A DNA stretch of 64,000 nucleotides, from positions 135,619,546 to 135,683,545 of the forward strand of contig CM057338.1 in NCBI GenBank assembly GCA_030015575.1, written 5' to 3'. The notes beneath the pieces were generated by a model. It made no database searches and was not told the origin of the DNA. It saw only the letters and a list, made by a program, of their open reading frames with translations. Each line of letters starts with the position of its first letter. Position 1 is the stretch's first letter. Shown here piece by piece: positions 11,468-24,314 of this stretch. This DNA comes from Agapanthus africanus (Eukaryota; Streptophyta; Magnoliopsida; Asparagales; Amaryllidaceae). A program made the position numbers and the translations under genes.

Positions 11468-12840
11468 ATGGCTGACATCAAAGGGATTAGTCCCATAATT
11501 GTTGAACATTATATACATCTGATGGATGAAGCCAAGCCAACCCAAGACCTACAAAGACGGTTAAATCCCGTTATGAAGGAGGCGGTAAAGAAAGAAATCG
11601 TCAAGTGCCTTTATAGTGGTATAATTTACCCTATATCTGATAGCCAATGGGTAAGTCCTATTCACGTGGTCCCTAAAAATTCTGACATCACGGTAATAAC
11701 TAATGAGGCTAATGAGTTAATCCAAACACGCACCCAAACTGGATGGCGCGTATGTATTGATTATAGGAAACTCAATGCCGCAACGAGGAAAGATCACTTC
11801 CCTCTACCTTTCATTGACCAAATGTTAGAACGATTAGCTGGACATGAATACTATTGTTTCTTGGAAGGATACTCTGGCTATAACCAGGTCCTCATCGCCG
11901 AAAAGGATCAAGATAAAACCACATTTACTTGTCCTTTCAGCACTTTTGCTTATAGACGCATGCCCTTTGGGTTATGCAACGCTCCCGCTACATTTCAGCG
12001 GTGTATGATGGGGATATTCTCAGACATGGTTGAGAGTTTTCTGGAAATATTTATGGACGATTTCTCCATATTTAGGGACTCCTTTGAGGACTGTCTTCGT
12101 CATCTTGACGCAGCTCTTACCCGCTGTAAGGATAAGAACCTAAGTTTGAATTGGGAAAAATGTTATTTTATTGTCCAAGAAGGTATTGTCATTGAACATA
12201 TAATTTCATGAAAAGGCATTGAGGTTGACAGAGCTAAAATAGATGTCATCCATAACCTCTCTCATCCTAAATGCATCAAAGATATACGATCCTTCCTTGG
12301 CCATGCAGGATTTTATAGGAGATTCATTAAGGATTTTAGCAAAATTGCTAGACCCTTAACTCTTCTCTTGGCCAAGGATACAATATTTCCCTATGATTCG
12401 GATTGTGAGGCTGCTTTTGAATCGCTTAAAAGATCTCTAACTACAGCCCCCGTTTTATTATCTCCGAATTGGAACCACCCGTTCAAGCTTATGTGTGATG
12501 CATCGGATTTTGCTATTGGTGCGGTCTTAGGACAACACATTGATAAGATGCCACATGTAATTTACTATGCAAGTAAGACCTTGAACGATGCACAAATTAA
12601 TTACACAACTACGAAAAAGAATTCTTGGCAGTTGTATTTGAATTAGAAAAATTTAGGCCATACTTGATTGGCTCGCTAATTGTGGTTTACACTGATCACT
12701 CCGCCCTACGACACCTTTTATTGAAGAAGGATGCTAAGGCCAGGATAATACATTGGATCACAAGAATTTGATCTTGTCATCCGAGATAAGAGTGGATCTG
12801 AAAATGTAGTAGCTGACCATCTTTCACGCACCTCTTCTTT
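11468..12840 (+). pseudogene. pol: Reverse transcriptase and RNase H domains of E3
   Basis: Residues 1-247 from ATG 11468 form the RT palm and fingers. Motif A reads CFLEGYSGY, with Glu in place of the usual catalytic Asp; the FMDDF box (residues 195-199) is intact. A TGA at 12209-12211 interrupts the frame, which then continues through the connection region (SFLGHAGFYRRFI) into RNase H (CDASDFAIGAVLG; later YTDHSALRHLL). A frameshift near 12615 and a second one near 12770 break RNase H. The motif A change alone would probably inactivate polymerisation. Confidence 0.9.
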
Positions 12841-14113
12841 ACCAACGCTGACAATGCCGATAAATGACTCATTTCCTGATAAACAGCTCTCGACCGTATC
12901 CTATGAACCATGGTTCATGGATATTGTGAATTATCTAGTGACGGGACTTATTCCTAGCAATTGGTCGAAACAAGACAAACTTCGATTTCTATCCCAAGTA
13001 AAATACTTTTACTAGGATGAACCTTATTTGCTTAAATATTGTTCCGATCAAATCATTCGCAGGTGTGTCCCTAACGATGAATTCAAGATTGTGTTATCAT
13101 TTTGTCATGATCAGGCATGCGGCGGTCATTTTGGACCTTGAAAAACGGCGGAGAAAGTTTTGCAATGTGGCTTTTATTGGCCAACACTATTTAAAGATGC
13201 TTATGATCATTGCAAAACTTGCCCGCGATGTCAGCACTTGGGTCGGATTTCACGTAGAAATAAGATGCCGCTCAAACCTATCGTGGTTGTGGAGATATTT
13301 GACGTTTGGAGTATTGATTTTATGGGCCTTTTTCCCAACTCTTTTAGGAATTTATATATCTTGTTAGCGGTTGATTACGTCTCGAAATGGGTGGAAGCAA
13401 TACCGTGTCGTACTAATGACAATAAAGTTGTTATTAAGTTTCTTAAAGAAAATATCTTCTTACGATTCGGACACCCTCGCGCTATAATTAGCGACAACGG
13501 GACGCATTTCTGTAATCAGCCTTTTGAGGCTTTGATGCGGAAATATACTATCAACCACAAACTTTCTACGCCCTATCATCCCCAAACAAGCGAGCAAGCT
13601 GAGATCTCGAATATGCAAATCAAACAAATTTTGGAGAAGACGGTTTCTAAAAACCGTAAAGATTGATCAACCAAATTGACGGATACTCTTTAGGCATTTC
13701 GCACCGCTTATAAGACCGATCTCGGTATGTCTCCATACCGCCTTGTATTTGGGAAGGCATGCCACCTTCCTGTCGAGATCGAACATACGACAATGTGGGC
13801 TATCAAAGAGCTAAACTTCGATTTTGATCAAGCTAGCAACTATCGGAAGCTGCAACTGAATAAGCTAAGCGAACTTCGCGATGAAGCTTACGATAATGCA
13901 GTGATAGTAAAGAACCGGACTAAAGTGTTCCACGGTAAAAACCTTTTTAGAAAAACTTTCACACCGGGACAACAAGTCCTTCTTTATGATTCCCGTCTCC
14001 ATCTTCATCCGGGTAAGCTTAAATCTCGTTGGAAAGAACCTTTTGTGGTGCGGTATGTACACTCGCACGGGGCAGTAGAAGTTAAAAATATAAAAAAATG
14101 GTTCAATTTTTAA
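12841..14113 (+). pseudogene. Integrase domain of E3
   Basis: An N-terminal HHCC zinc finger (CHDQACGGH, then CKTCPRC) precedes the catalytic core. The core shows [15 protein letters not shown] and EQAEISN, in which the second Asp and the Glu are 35 residues apart, the DD35E pattern. Frame breaks occur before 13160 (an in-frame stop near 13014 and a shift near 13140), and in-frame stops follow near 13664 and 13691. The C-terminal part from 13727 carries the conserved [17 protein letters not shown] motif and a basic GKLKSRW stretch. Integrase would insert the cDNA; this copy cannot make it intact. Confidence 0.9.
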
Positions 14114-15563
14114 AGTAAATGGGCATAAATTAAAACCGTATTTCTCTGCTGACCCAGCGGAGGAGCTCCTGTTTTTACAGGAGCCGCTTCATCATAACTA
14201 AATTCCTCCGCCCCACCTCCATGTTTCAGTAACACTGTATCATCTTAAAGAATGGAGGTGAGTGAAAAACAGGACTTAACTGAATATATGTGCGTGCCAA
14301 AGAACAAGTTTGGGGGTAGTTTTCATTTATCTATTATTTTACCCCTATTATTATCTCTCCAAGTCTGCAGGTCTATGCTATCAAAAGACAACATCAGTGA
14401 GGACACTGCTGGAAACAGGTTTGGGGGGAAAGTTTGTATTCACTGAATTATCTTTGGCACTGAGCATAAAAAAAGTTTTTATAATAAAAGAGTAGAAAAT
14501 GAAAAATTATATATGAAAGATATGAATAGTTTGAGAAAAACAAGAAAATTAGAGGTTTTCTTAAACAAAACTAGTAATAAGTAGTTATGAACTGTTGTCC
14601 CAAGGGTTAGTAAGTTGAAGGAAATTGCTAATCTGAGGATAAAAATAAGTATGAAAAATAGTCCCTATTCTTGACGCCAAACATTTGAACGTTGACACCC
14701 TACTATACGCACTTACACACATCTTGAAATTTGGGATAATAGAGGATACCTTGAAATGCTCTTGTCTAAAAGCCTTAGTATAAAGGAAAATAAAATAAAA
14801 TATAAGTGGTAAAGAAAAAAAAATGAATACTGGTTTTGTAATTACCAAGGCAGCATAAAAAAAATATAGAGAGGGTGCTTTTTCACCTAGTGCCTTAGAC
14901 CAACTAGTTTGGGAGCCACTGCTAAGACTTAGGTGTGCAAGACGAGAAATTACACCTTAATACGCAAGCACATTTTGTAATCGGTCGATTAGTACCTCAA
15001 GAAGTATTAACGGTTGCATGAAGGATGTGTGAGCAATTTCATAAAAAATTCACCGACTAAGAAATACTTTGGAAGATGGACAAGAGCATGATAGCTTGAA
15101 TTGAATTCTCTAAGTGTGGGGAACTCTTTTACACACACGTAGGGGTATATGATCAATGTTTGGAAGAAAGATAGGGAGGAAGACTAAAGGCTATGTTTTA
15201 TTGAGGGATGATGTGATTTCTAACATTTTTCATGATCATTAAGATAGGGCTCATAGCAACTGAAAAACTGGTGTAGTTGGAAACTCTTATTTTTCAAGTT
15301 CTTTCTTTTATAATTCTTATCTTTGTATGTAAATTTCACTATCTTTCTTTTATTATAGGATTTTATGGGTGTAATCCGCTGAAAACCCTCAGGAGACAAC
15401 ACTCCTCCTACTAGGGACACCTAGAGGTTTAACGGCTTGTTGCACGTGCTCAGTGGAATCGTGTTGCCTACGAAAGTGTGCTACTTAGTTTTCTTCTTTC
15501 TTTTTCTCCTTCTCTTGAAAAACTAGTTTGCTCGGGACGATCAAAGTTAAGTTTGGGGGTATT
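14114..15563 (+). other. 3' non-coding region of E3
   Basis: No ORF of note after integrase. It contains two internal AAGTTTGGGGG-like tracts (near 14303 and 14417), the CAGTG-AGGA-CACTG hairpin (14395-14408), the CTCAAGAA-loop hairpin (14989-15010), a CACACACGTAGGGGTATA block (about 15131), the structured module (15358-15473) and the polypurine tract (15549-15561). It lacks the FEWLVLTFGLCKA peptide found in the pol-less copies. Confidence 0.75.
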
Positions 15564-17103
15564 TGTTCAGTTGATAAAACTGCACTTTTAATATGACATT
15601 TTCCTTACTATTTCTATATAATAAATGGTGTTTATTATAAATATGACACATATGAGGGTTTATCTGTAAAAATACTATTTTTATATGTTTATATATTATA
15701 ATTAACATTATAAAGGAAAATGTAAGCATATAATATTCATATAATATTTGGACTATTTTAATATGCCTACTATATTAAATATCTTTGACCAATTCTCTTA
15801 AAACTAAAATATCATGACAAATGGTTAAGATAATATCTCAATAAAAAAAATTCCACTAATATCATTTATTGAGTTAATTGTGCAGGAATTATATCATGAC
15901 TGAAATCAAGGAAATCCGAGTTGGCGAGATCAAATCTGCCGAAGATATTCAAGTAAATTGAAGAAACCAATTCTGACAGAAACGTAGAAAAGATTTTCAA
16001 AGTCTAGATATTCAAAAGATCAACAAGTGCTACAGATATGATGCTATAGAAATTAGAGCCCATGATCCCACCATAAGGCGGCGGATCCACGGCCAAACCC
16101 ACCCATTGGCCACGGTTCCGCCGCACATCTGAAGAGTTAGGATTCTGGATTTTTTTGGTTGGGATCCTAACAACTAGTTACCGTATTAGGAAACTAGGGT
16201 TCTAGCTCTGTGACTATAAATAAGGACCGAGAGCCTCTTGGAAAAATTATCAAACCGACGCGATCACGAAATCCACGACGGCTCAAGATTCCTAGTTGAT
16301 CATCAATGATTCATCTACCTCCTTAGAAGATCGAGAAGCAAACTAGAGCTTTGTAATCATTTTCTAAGGAATTAAAGTGTACTTGATCTTATTGATTAAT
16401 AAAGGTAGTTGTTTTCTTATATCATTTTATTTTTCTGCATTTTACATTATGTTTTCCCTCTCTATCTTTTCTTTTCCCAACATGCGCGAGTAATTCTCCG
16501 CTTGTTAGGGTTCATAGGATTATGGTAGATTAATGGATGATGAAGATCCTTAAAATCTTTTTACGTCCTATAAAGTTTATAAACTTTATCAAAAGAATAT
16601 TTAATATGCTACTAGGGCGCGCTATCAATTCATTGATGGTCACAACCATGATTTGATATTAGATTAGCAATTGTTTTGGTAAAGGCTAGACATGAACGAA
16701 GAACCATGACAAGATAGGGGTTAAGAGTGGAAACCATATTCCCTCCAGAAACCCTAATCTACATGCATCATTGTCGATCTAGTTTTAAATCTATTAAAGG
16801 ATAAAAGAGTAATTTTTAATTAATCATCCATGACTACTAAATCTTAATGAACCCTACAAGCCCCCTTCTACTATAAAACCTACATCCGTAGTTAATCTAG
16901 ATCTATATCCTGCATCCGTGTTAGACGTAGATCTAGAATCTACAACTATTCTTTATTCTTCATCCTTTCTTTCTCAACACGCCTAAAGTAAGATTGAAAG
17001 ATTCAACGTTTCACCGAGGACGACCCGTACTTATCTCGGTCTAGCTACACGCGACACCGTTATTGATTGCGGTTAATTACACACACATACATCAGATCAA
17101 TCA
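15564..17103 (+). repeat. 3' LTR of E3
   Basis: Same length as the 5' LTR and collinear with it. TATAAATA is at 16215-16222. The GC inverted repeat near 16080-16125 has more mismatches than in the 5' LTR, consistent with decay of methylated CG sites. It ends ATCAGATCAATCA and is followed by the target duplication. Confidence 0.95.
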
Positions 17104-17108
17104 GTATC

Positions 17109-18062
17109 CTAAATGAATCACAAATTGAAGATAGAATATTTGATGAGTTGTGCGACTTTGTAGTGTTTGATTTACCCGATTGTGAAGGGTCCATTTCAAG
17201 TGAAACCAATCCCAATCCTTTTGATCTCTACACCTCCACTCTAGAATCTGAATTGATTGAAATCCATGCTTTTGGCGAGGTGTCTGAGAAATTTGATTTT
17301 CACTTGATTGAGGATATCGACGCTGGGAATATTTTGGATGATGAACCCGCAGTTTTGGATGAGTTTTTCTCATAAATTCATCATGTCCTTTCACTTCCAT
17401 GTGAACATCATCCCGATTCATTAATTGTTTTACCCAAACTCCATATACGTCTTGATATTGATAATGATGAATGCATGGATGAGTTAATTTTTATGGAGAA
17501 TATTGAGGAAATTTTTGAGAATGAACCAGTTTTACTTGATGAGTCGGATTTTCCAATTCATCCTATCCCTTTCATTGACTGTGTACACCCTCCTGAATCT
17601 TTAACCGATACCATTTCTCAATCACTTCCCTCCATCCTTTCCATCGTTCCCATCTCACACGACACCGTATCACCTTCTTTTCTTATGTCTGGTTTACCAT
17701 GTTCGGTCTACCCATGTTTTCTCACGAATCTTGAGGGGTTTGACCCCATTTCTCAACGGGTTGATAGATCAGTACAATCAATTTTTGCACATCGGTCATT
17801 ACAAATTGTACTAATTTATTAACTCCATTTCCACCCTCAAGTTCGTATTCCATTTCTTTTTCCCTTCCGCCATTCTTCTCCTCTTATACCGGGACCATAT
17901 ACCACTTCTATTCCCATACGGTCTCGCGTATTCTCCATTTCTTTCCTCTCCACATTCTTTCACCAACCTGCATATTATAGCGATAGAAATTTTGAATGGT
18001 TGGTGCTAACTTTTGGCCTATGTAAGGCCATATATAGATTAATACTGTTCTTTTCCCCTAAC
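17109..18062 (+). pseudogene. C-terminal part of the E2 extra ORF, resuming after E3
   Basis: Reading continues in the frame used at 6025. The product is strongly acidic (many D/E) with few basic residues. In-frame stops are at 17373 (TAA) and about 17820 (TAA, where E1 has a Ser codon), then the frame stays open to a stop near 18060. FEWLVLTFGLCKA is at 17991-18029. The last hundred residues align with 2-385 in E1. With the N-terminal part the gene is roughly 570 codons. Function unknown; no polymerase or gag motif. Confidence 0.5.
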
Positions 18063-19500
18063 TCTTAACCTTTAATGCTTAACAGTGGAAACACTGTTTC
18101 ACTTAAGTTTGGGGTTTTTTTGTGTATATATTTTGTTTTCTTTTTCTGTTCATAAAAAAAAGGGAGAGCGCCGACAATTTTGACCCTCTTGGTGTAGCCT
18201 GACGGTGAGGGCACTGTCAAGTTTATGTTTGGGAGTGTGCTTGGTAAGCTTTCTACCTTCGCATTCATATGTATATTTTGCATTTGCATACTTATTTTAA
18301 AACCCCATAAAAATCGAAAATTTTTACAAAAATATAAAAAAAACTTTGTCGTCAAGTTAGGTAATAGGGTAACTTAGATTTTTATTCCGAAAGTTTAGTT
18401 GATACGTTAGAAATAACTAAATCCTAGGCTTTGGAATTGAAAATCCTAAAATTAACCCTCTTTCTGTTAACCTTGGTAATTATACGCCCTTACGGTTTTT
18501 TTAGAAGTAGGTAATCTTGAGTTCAGTTCTTGAGTTAAGTCGAGATGAAGAGAAAGTAATGAAAGCTTTACTGAAGAATAAATCTGAAAAATAGTTTCTA
18601 TTTTTGAGTCCAAATTTAAAAAGTATATACCCTACAAACTGCACATACACGCACCTTGAAACTTGGGATAGTAAAGGATACCTAGAAATACTCTTTCCTG
18701 AAAACCTAGTATGAAAGAAAAACGGTATTTAAAGCTAACCACCAAAAGAGCATCATTGAAAAATATATCCGGTCTTGAAATCCAGTCTTGAAAAAAACTA
18801 AAAAGAAAAAAAGAGAAAAAAATAAATAAAGTCAAGACCTGGAAACTGCTATTTACGCTTTAAGCTCACTCATTCAGTAATCGGCTGTTAGTGCCTCAAG
18901 AAGCATTAATGGCCGCATGAAAGGTGTGTGAGCAAAACCGTCCATCATTAACGAAAAGAAGTAGTATTAGGTATTAGGGTAAGGGTACTATAGCTTGAAT
19001 TGAATTCTTAAGTGTAAGGGTGAAATTTTACACACACTTAGGGGTATACAATCGATATTTGGAGGAAAGATGGGAATAAAGAATAAGACTTGTGTTTTCC
19101 GTAAAGATAATAAAAATCCCTGATTGGAGACCGCATTTTAGAAGGAAAACTCAAGAGAAACTGAGACGTTTCTAAACTGTAAAAACGTATAGGATCTGAG
19201 GTTGATTAAATAGGAGGTGTGAAACATAAGAGTTGAATATTTCTAACTTAGGATGATAGAATTTCTAATCTAGATACTAAACTGTAGGAGTAGAATCGAC
19301 GTTAACTTTTGAAACTAGTTTGACGGATTTTGTGGGTAGTATCCGCTGAAAACCCTCAGGAGACAACACTCCTCCTACTAGAGATACCTAGAGCTTTAAC
19401 GGCTTATTGCACGAGCTCAGTGCAATCGCGTTCCCTGCGAAAGTGAGCTTAGGATTTTTTGTTTTGCCCGGGACGAGCAAAAGATAAGTTTGGGAGTATT
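18063..19500 (+). other. 3' non-coding region and polypurine tract of E2
   Basis: It holds two hairpin-plus-G-tract units (18081-18098 with loop GAAA; 18200-18219 with loop AGGG), the CTCAAGAA-loop hairpin (18888-18909), the TACACACACTTAGGGGTATA block (about 19032), the structured module (19325-19440) and the polypurine tract AAGTTTGGGAGTA (19487-19499). The remainder is AT-rich with no gene. Confidence 0.7.
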
Positions 19501-21073
19501 TGTTTATCACAGAAACTGCATTTCAATACCACTCATTCATTATCTGTTTTGTTATATATCGGTACTATTAACTAGTGTCTGCTCAGTAAATACAGATTAC
19601 AGGTATCCGTGACACAATACTGAAAACACAATCAAAATCACGGATATAACGTTTGTGAGCCGACACTGCAACCGGAACTGCAAACCGATCGATATCCAAA
19701 GAGTTCTTTTGCAACAAATAAACGTGTACACAATTTTGGTCCAACACAATACAAGTGTGCACATAACTCTTTGGCACATGGACTATGGTGGGGCTGCCCA
19801 TGGCACATGGCGGGCACACATGGAGGACATGAATGAAAAATGCAAAAAGTTGTGATATGATATAAAACTACATGTTTTCCTCCAAATTCCTGAATGCAGA
19901 CCAGATTTGTATAAACAAATCAAACAACACCAGTGGAATTGTCGAGAGAACACATCATCACAGAACCAACACAAGCCCCAGACTCATCATTTTGACCAGC
20001 GAAATAGCCCAAAAATCTGGCGGCGCCGGTTTTTTGTTGCCTAATTTCCCCAATTTTCTTCTGTCCATCCGTTGTTATCACATCATCTTATTTTTATTGT
20101 TTGTTTAATCTTATTTTGGGCCTGTAAATACAGATCAGTGAGCAAAGAAAAAAGGGACTCATATACTTAGACTTGGATTTTTGAGCCATAGTTTACTCTT
20201 TGTTTTCTTTTTCATTTTGAAGTCTTGTACATAGCTAGTTTGTCTTGAGTTCTTTGCCTTCTCTTGAGCTTGCAACCTCTTCATTGAGCTTGCAAGTTTA
20301 AGTTTTGATTATTGAACTCAAGCTTTGTATCATCACTTGAAGTTAATAAAGCTTTCATTTTTTTTTTGCACTTGGGTTCTCAGTATTCCCTTTCTATCTC
20401 TTTTACTTACTTGCAATTTTATTTCTTGCCATTTACTTACTTGCAATGTTGTTTTATTCTTTTTATTTCATTTCATTTTCTCTTTCCTTTTGTTGTTTTG
20501 ATGGTTTGTAAATAACGGTGTTGTTAGGGAAAAAACTGGTATTGTAAGCTAAGGTTTTATTTTCTCATTTCCTTTGCCCGATATTTTCCAATTGAACTCC
20601 GCCCAAATTTTACGCAAGCGCTCCGTTAGGCGCCCTACCCTACCAAGGTATCGGTGATCCCTAACCGTGACCGGTTGCTTTTGGTTTGGTCGGAGGCGAA
20701 AGTCAAGGGACAAGAACGGACGGACAAGGGTCAATAAGCCGGATTTCACTAATACCGTGCTTAAGTACCCTAATCCACGTTGTTGCCGATTGCTCTAGCT
20801 TCAATGGTCAAGATCGGCTCAAAGGATTGAGTACGGACTTCCCTAACTTACACTGACCTATCTATTCCTAACAAACTTATACTTTGAATATACAACACTT
20901 AGGTTAGAAATGAACAATTCCGACCCTCGCATTAACTCGTCATAACAAGAACGCAAAACGCACCGTCTCCCTGCGGACGACCCGTACTCATCGCTGCTAG
21001 CTACACGCGACGCCGTCTTGATTGTGGTTAACTTTAGAACTTAAATACAGTGCGTGAAAGCGCGCTTCAATCA
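19501..21073 (+). mobile_element. 3' LTR of E2 (1573 bp)
   Basis: It starts TGTTTATCAC after the polypurine tract and ends CGCTTCAATCA. A weak TATA-like TGTAAATA is at 20123-20130. The U5 block is at about 20966-21030. The E4 LTR belongs to the same family. The sequence following at 21074 is Tat polymerase, so E2 is inserted in T1. Small ORFs in it (for example 19583-19819 minus, also found in E4) are by-products of LTR similarity. Confidence 0.85.
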
Positions 21074-21696
21074 GAATCCCCTGAAATGTGCATCTGGAGT
21101 CTCCTCAGGCAAATTCCTAGGTTTCATCATATGACACCGAGGTATCGAGATAGACCCATCAAAGATCAAGACGATTATGGAAATGCCCAGGCCAAGAACT
21201 CTCAAACAGCTGTGGTCTCTCCAACAGAAGCTCGCGTATATCCGACGGTTCATAGCCAATCTCTCCGGAAAATGCCGTCCCTACAGCCATCTAATGAAGA
21301 AGGGGATCTCGTTCGTTTGGGATCGTAAATGCCAAAATGCACTGGACAAAATCAAGCAATATCTGCAGAATCCACAGGTACCGACCGCTCCCGTCAAGGG
21401 AAAGGCCCTCATCCTGGACACAACATTCCCTTGAAGGTTCTTTAGGCGTGCTGTGGGCACAGGAGAACGATCGGGGAAAAGAGAGAGCTCTCTACTATTT
21501 GAGTCGAGTCCTTCTGGGGGCATAAAACAACTACTACCCTATAGAAAAGCATTGTCTGGCATTAATCTTCGCGATAACGAAGCTTCGGCATTATGCATTG
21601 GCACATGAGGTCCATCTCATATCAAAGGTGGATCCTCTCAAATATTTGATGTCAAGAGCCTTACTAACGGGAAGGATTGACAAATAGACCCTCCTC
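21074..21696 (+). pseudogene. pol: T1 reverse transcriptase C-terminus and RNase H (Tat-like), broken
   Basis: The fragment starts in the RT thumb/connection (KFLGF-type motif, then YIRRFIANLSGKC) because E2 displaced the upstream part. It continues into an RNase H region (GVLWAQEND, then ALYYLSRVL and the IEKHCLALIFA stretch). Frame changes near 21430 and TAA/TAG stops near 21523 and 21685 break it. The motifs are those of Tat elements (Ogre/Retand group), unlike the Athila pol of E3. Confidence 0.8.
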
Positions 21697-22116
21697 TTGA
21701 TGGAATTCTCGATAATCTATCGACCCCTCAAGGTAGTGAAAGGCCAGGCCATCGCCGACTTTCTCGCTGAACATCCAGTACCAGCCGATTCTCCCTTAAA
21801 TTGCGAATTGCCAGACGAACACGCGTTTGACACAATCTGCAGGGAGAAAGAAGAGAGTGATGCCCGATGGGAACTCTACTTCGATGGAGCATCTTCCATG
21901 AAGAAACTAAAGCACAATACCCCCATAATCAAATCTGGGGTAGGCCTCATCTTCGTGACTCCACAAAGAGGGATAATGTGTTTTGCCCTTTCCATTACAG
22001 AGCCAAGACCAAACAACGAAGTGGAATATGAAGTTTTGATAGCAGGTCTTGAGATCGTTGTCGACATGGGGATCGAAAACCTCCTTATATATGGAGACTC
22101 CCAGGTAGTCAAGTAA
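21697..22116 (+). pseudogene. T1 additional RNase H domain (dual RNase H of Tat elements)
   Basis: After a linker ending AIADFLAEHPV comes a second RNase H fold with WELYFDGASS (first catalytic Asp), NNEVEYEVLIAGLE (Glu) and IYGDSQVV (second Asp). A second, archaeal-type RNase H after the retroviral-type one is a hallmark of the Tat lineage. A TAA at 22114 interrupts the frame before integrase. Confidence 0.8.
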
Positions 22117-23660
22117 ATGGAGACTATCAGATGTGCAAGCCAGAGTTGGTAAAATATGGTGAAAGAGTGCAGCAATTGCTGACTTAAATCCCCTCCTACA
22201 TCCTGGAAAGCATACCGCGTGCAGAAAATAGTAAAGAAGATGCATTAGCCAAGCTTGCTAAGGAGCCGGCCGACGAAAACCTCGATGACGTAAGGATCAT
22301 TGTGCAAAGCCACCGGATTCTCGCACAAGCAGAAATATCTCCGGAGTCGTCTAAAGAAAAGGAAGCAGCCAAACAAGCAGCCTGCCAAATAGAAGATGAA
22401 GAAAAGATTAAGGATTGGAGAGAAGTATTCATAGACTACTTCAAATCCCATCAAACACCCAAAGACGCATCGTCAAGACATCAGCTCATGAAACGAGCTC
22501 TATCCTTCGTCTTCATCAATAATACTCTATATAAGAGGTCATTCGACTCTCTGTGGCTGACATGCCTGGGACCAGAAGAAGCAAGGAGATTCGTCCAAGT
22601 GACTCACGACAGACTCTGCAGTTCCCATCAGATCGGGCTAAAGATGAAGCTGAAGATCAAAAGGATGGGCTACTATTAGCCCACAATGATTTAGGACTGC
22701 CTTGAATATGCGAAGCAGTGTCACTCGTGCCAGATTCACGGGGACTTCATCCACCAGCATCCAAATCCGCTACACCCGACGTTGGCTAGCTGGTTGTTCG
22801 AAATGTGAGGAACCGATATAATCGGGCCTATTGAGCCAGCATCGTCCAGAGGACATCGGTTCATACTGGCAACAACCGATTAGTTCTCTAAGAATGCAGA
22901 GACAGTACCGCTAAGGGAGGTGAAGACGGAGAACATCCTCCATTTCTTCAGAACTCACGTCATTTATCGGTTCGGCACCCCGCGACGGATTATCTCCGAT
23001 AACGGGCCAGTCTAAAGAAGCCATAAGATCAGCCGCTTCGCACAGCAGCATAATATAGATTGGAGATACTCTTCAGTTTATAATCCCCGAGCTAATGGTC
23101 CAGCTGAGGCTTTCAACAAGACCTTGATGAAGATCATAAAGAAAATGGTGTCCAGAAATAAAAGGGGCTGGCACGAGAGACTACATGAAGCTCTCTTGGC
23201 GTATTGAACCACGTTCAATATGACCACGAATACTACTCCATTCGCGTTGGTATTCGGTACGGAAGCGGTACTTCCCTTAGAGATAGAGTTACCCTCTCTA
23301 CGAGTAGCAGTTCGATACGAGCTGACGTATGAAGAAAATGCCTATCTTTGGATTGAGGAGCTCGATGCCCTCGATGAAACTCGTCTCATAGCATAACAAA
23401 ACCTGGAAGCTTACAAAGCAAGGATGACGCATTCATACGAAAGACTAATCAGGCCGAGAACATTCCGCCAAGGCTAACTCGTGATAGATGTCAAAAGACC
23501 TATGATCCCCAACCGTGCAAAGCAAGGGAAATTCGAGCCAAACTATGAGGGTCTGTACATCATAGACAAGGTCTACCAAGGTAGAGCTTATTTTCTCATG
23601 GATAAGCATGGTGAAAGACCCTTCCAGCCAATAAAAGGATGGTTCCTTAAGAAATACTAA
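22117..23660 (+). pseudogene. T1 integrase (Tat-like), broken
   Basis: The zinc finger is visible as HDRLCSSHQ and CHSCQIHGD, and the catalytic core as GTDIIGP, ISDNGP and GPAEAFN. C-terminally, FALVFGTEAVLPLEIE and a VYQGRAYFL strand region lead to FLKKY at about 23658. Stop codons interrupt the frame near 22677, 22690, 22806, 22880, 23012, 23205, 23394 and 23477. It would be the last domain of the T1 polyprotein. Confidence 0.8.
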
Positions 23661-24314
23661 GCTTGACAAGTCATAACTCAGGTTAATGATAGATGACGAC
23701 GCTCGTGTCCGCTCGCTATCTTCCTGAGATAAGACTCTATAAGCAGTATTCGGCAAAACTTCGCCTCGAAGCTGGCTATGGACCGAGACGTCCTTAAACT
23801 AACAATGGACCGAAATGTCCTTAAACTAAACGTTGCCTCCAAAATGGCAGCAATGGACCGAGATGTCCCTAAACTAACACTGGACCGAGATGTCCCTAAG
23901 CTAACAATGGGCCGTAATATTTTTAAACTAAATACGTCGCCTCAAACATGGCGATAGTAGAATCAAAGTCTACAAATCCCAGCGGCGCAGACTGCAACTC
24001 AAGTCCCGTTGGCTGCACAGCTGCTTCGGTGGCGAAATCCCCACTAAGTGCCATTGGACAAAAAAAAGACGGTACGCCCACAAGCGAAATGGGCACGGAT
24101 GAAAACTAGAAAGGGCTCTGTGAGTAAAAATAGCAGGGCTACCGGCAAGCTTGTTAAAACCTGAAAGGGCGCAATCTCGCTGTAAAAAAAAAAATACGCC
24201 CATAAGCAAAATGGGCATGGATGAAAACTCGAAAGGGCTCCATGAGTAAAAACAGCAGGGCTACCGACGAGTTTGTGAAAACCCGAAAGGGCGGAATCTC
24301 ATTAAAATATAAAC

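Larger units (their letters stand above)
6026..17103 (+). mobile_element. E3: complete but degenerate Athila-like retrotransposon (11.08 kb)
   Basis: Both LTRs are 1540 bp (6026-7565 and 15564-17103), start TGTTCAGTTG and end GATCAATCA. The flanks are GTGTC (6021-6025) and GTATC (17104-17108), a 5-bp target duplication with one later substitution. The order is LTR, PBS, leader, gag, protease, RT, RNase H, integrase, 3' non-coding region, polypurine tract, LTR. Several stops and frameshifts make it non-functional. It splits the E2 extra ORF. Confidence 0.95.

Noticed and set aside
15340..15360. 3' splice acceptor (TTTTATTATAGG) just before the structured module in E3
   Set aside because: The T-rich context occurs only in E3 and not in E1, E2 or E4.
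19583..19855. ORFs on both strands in the E2 LTR, also seen in E4 (26021-26289)
   Set aside because: Shared only because both are copies of the same LTR; no consistent reading frame advantage.
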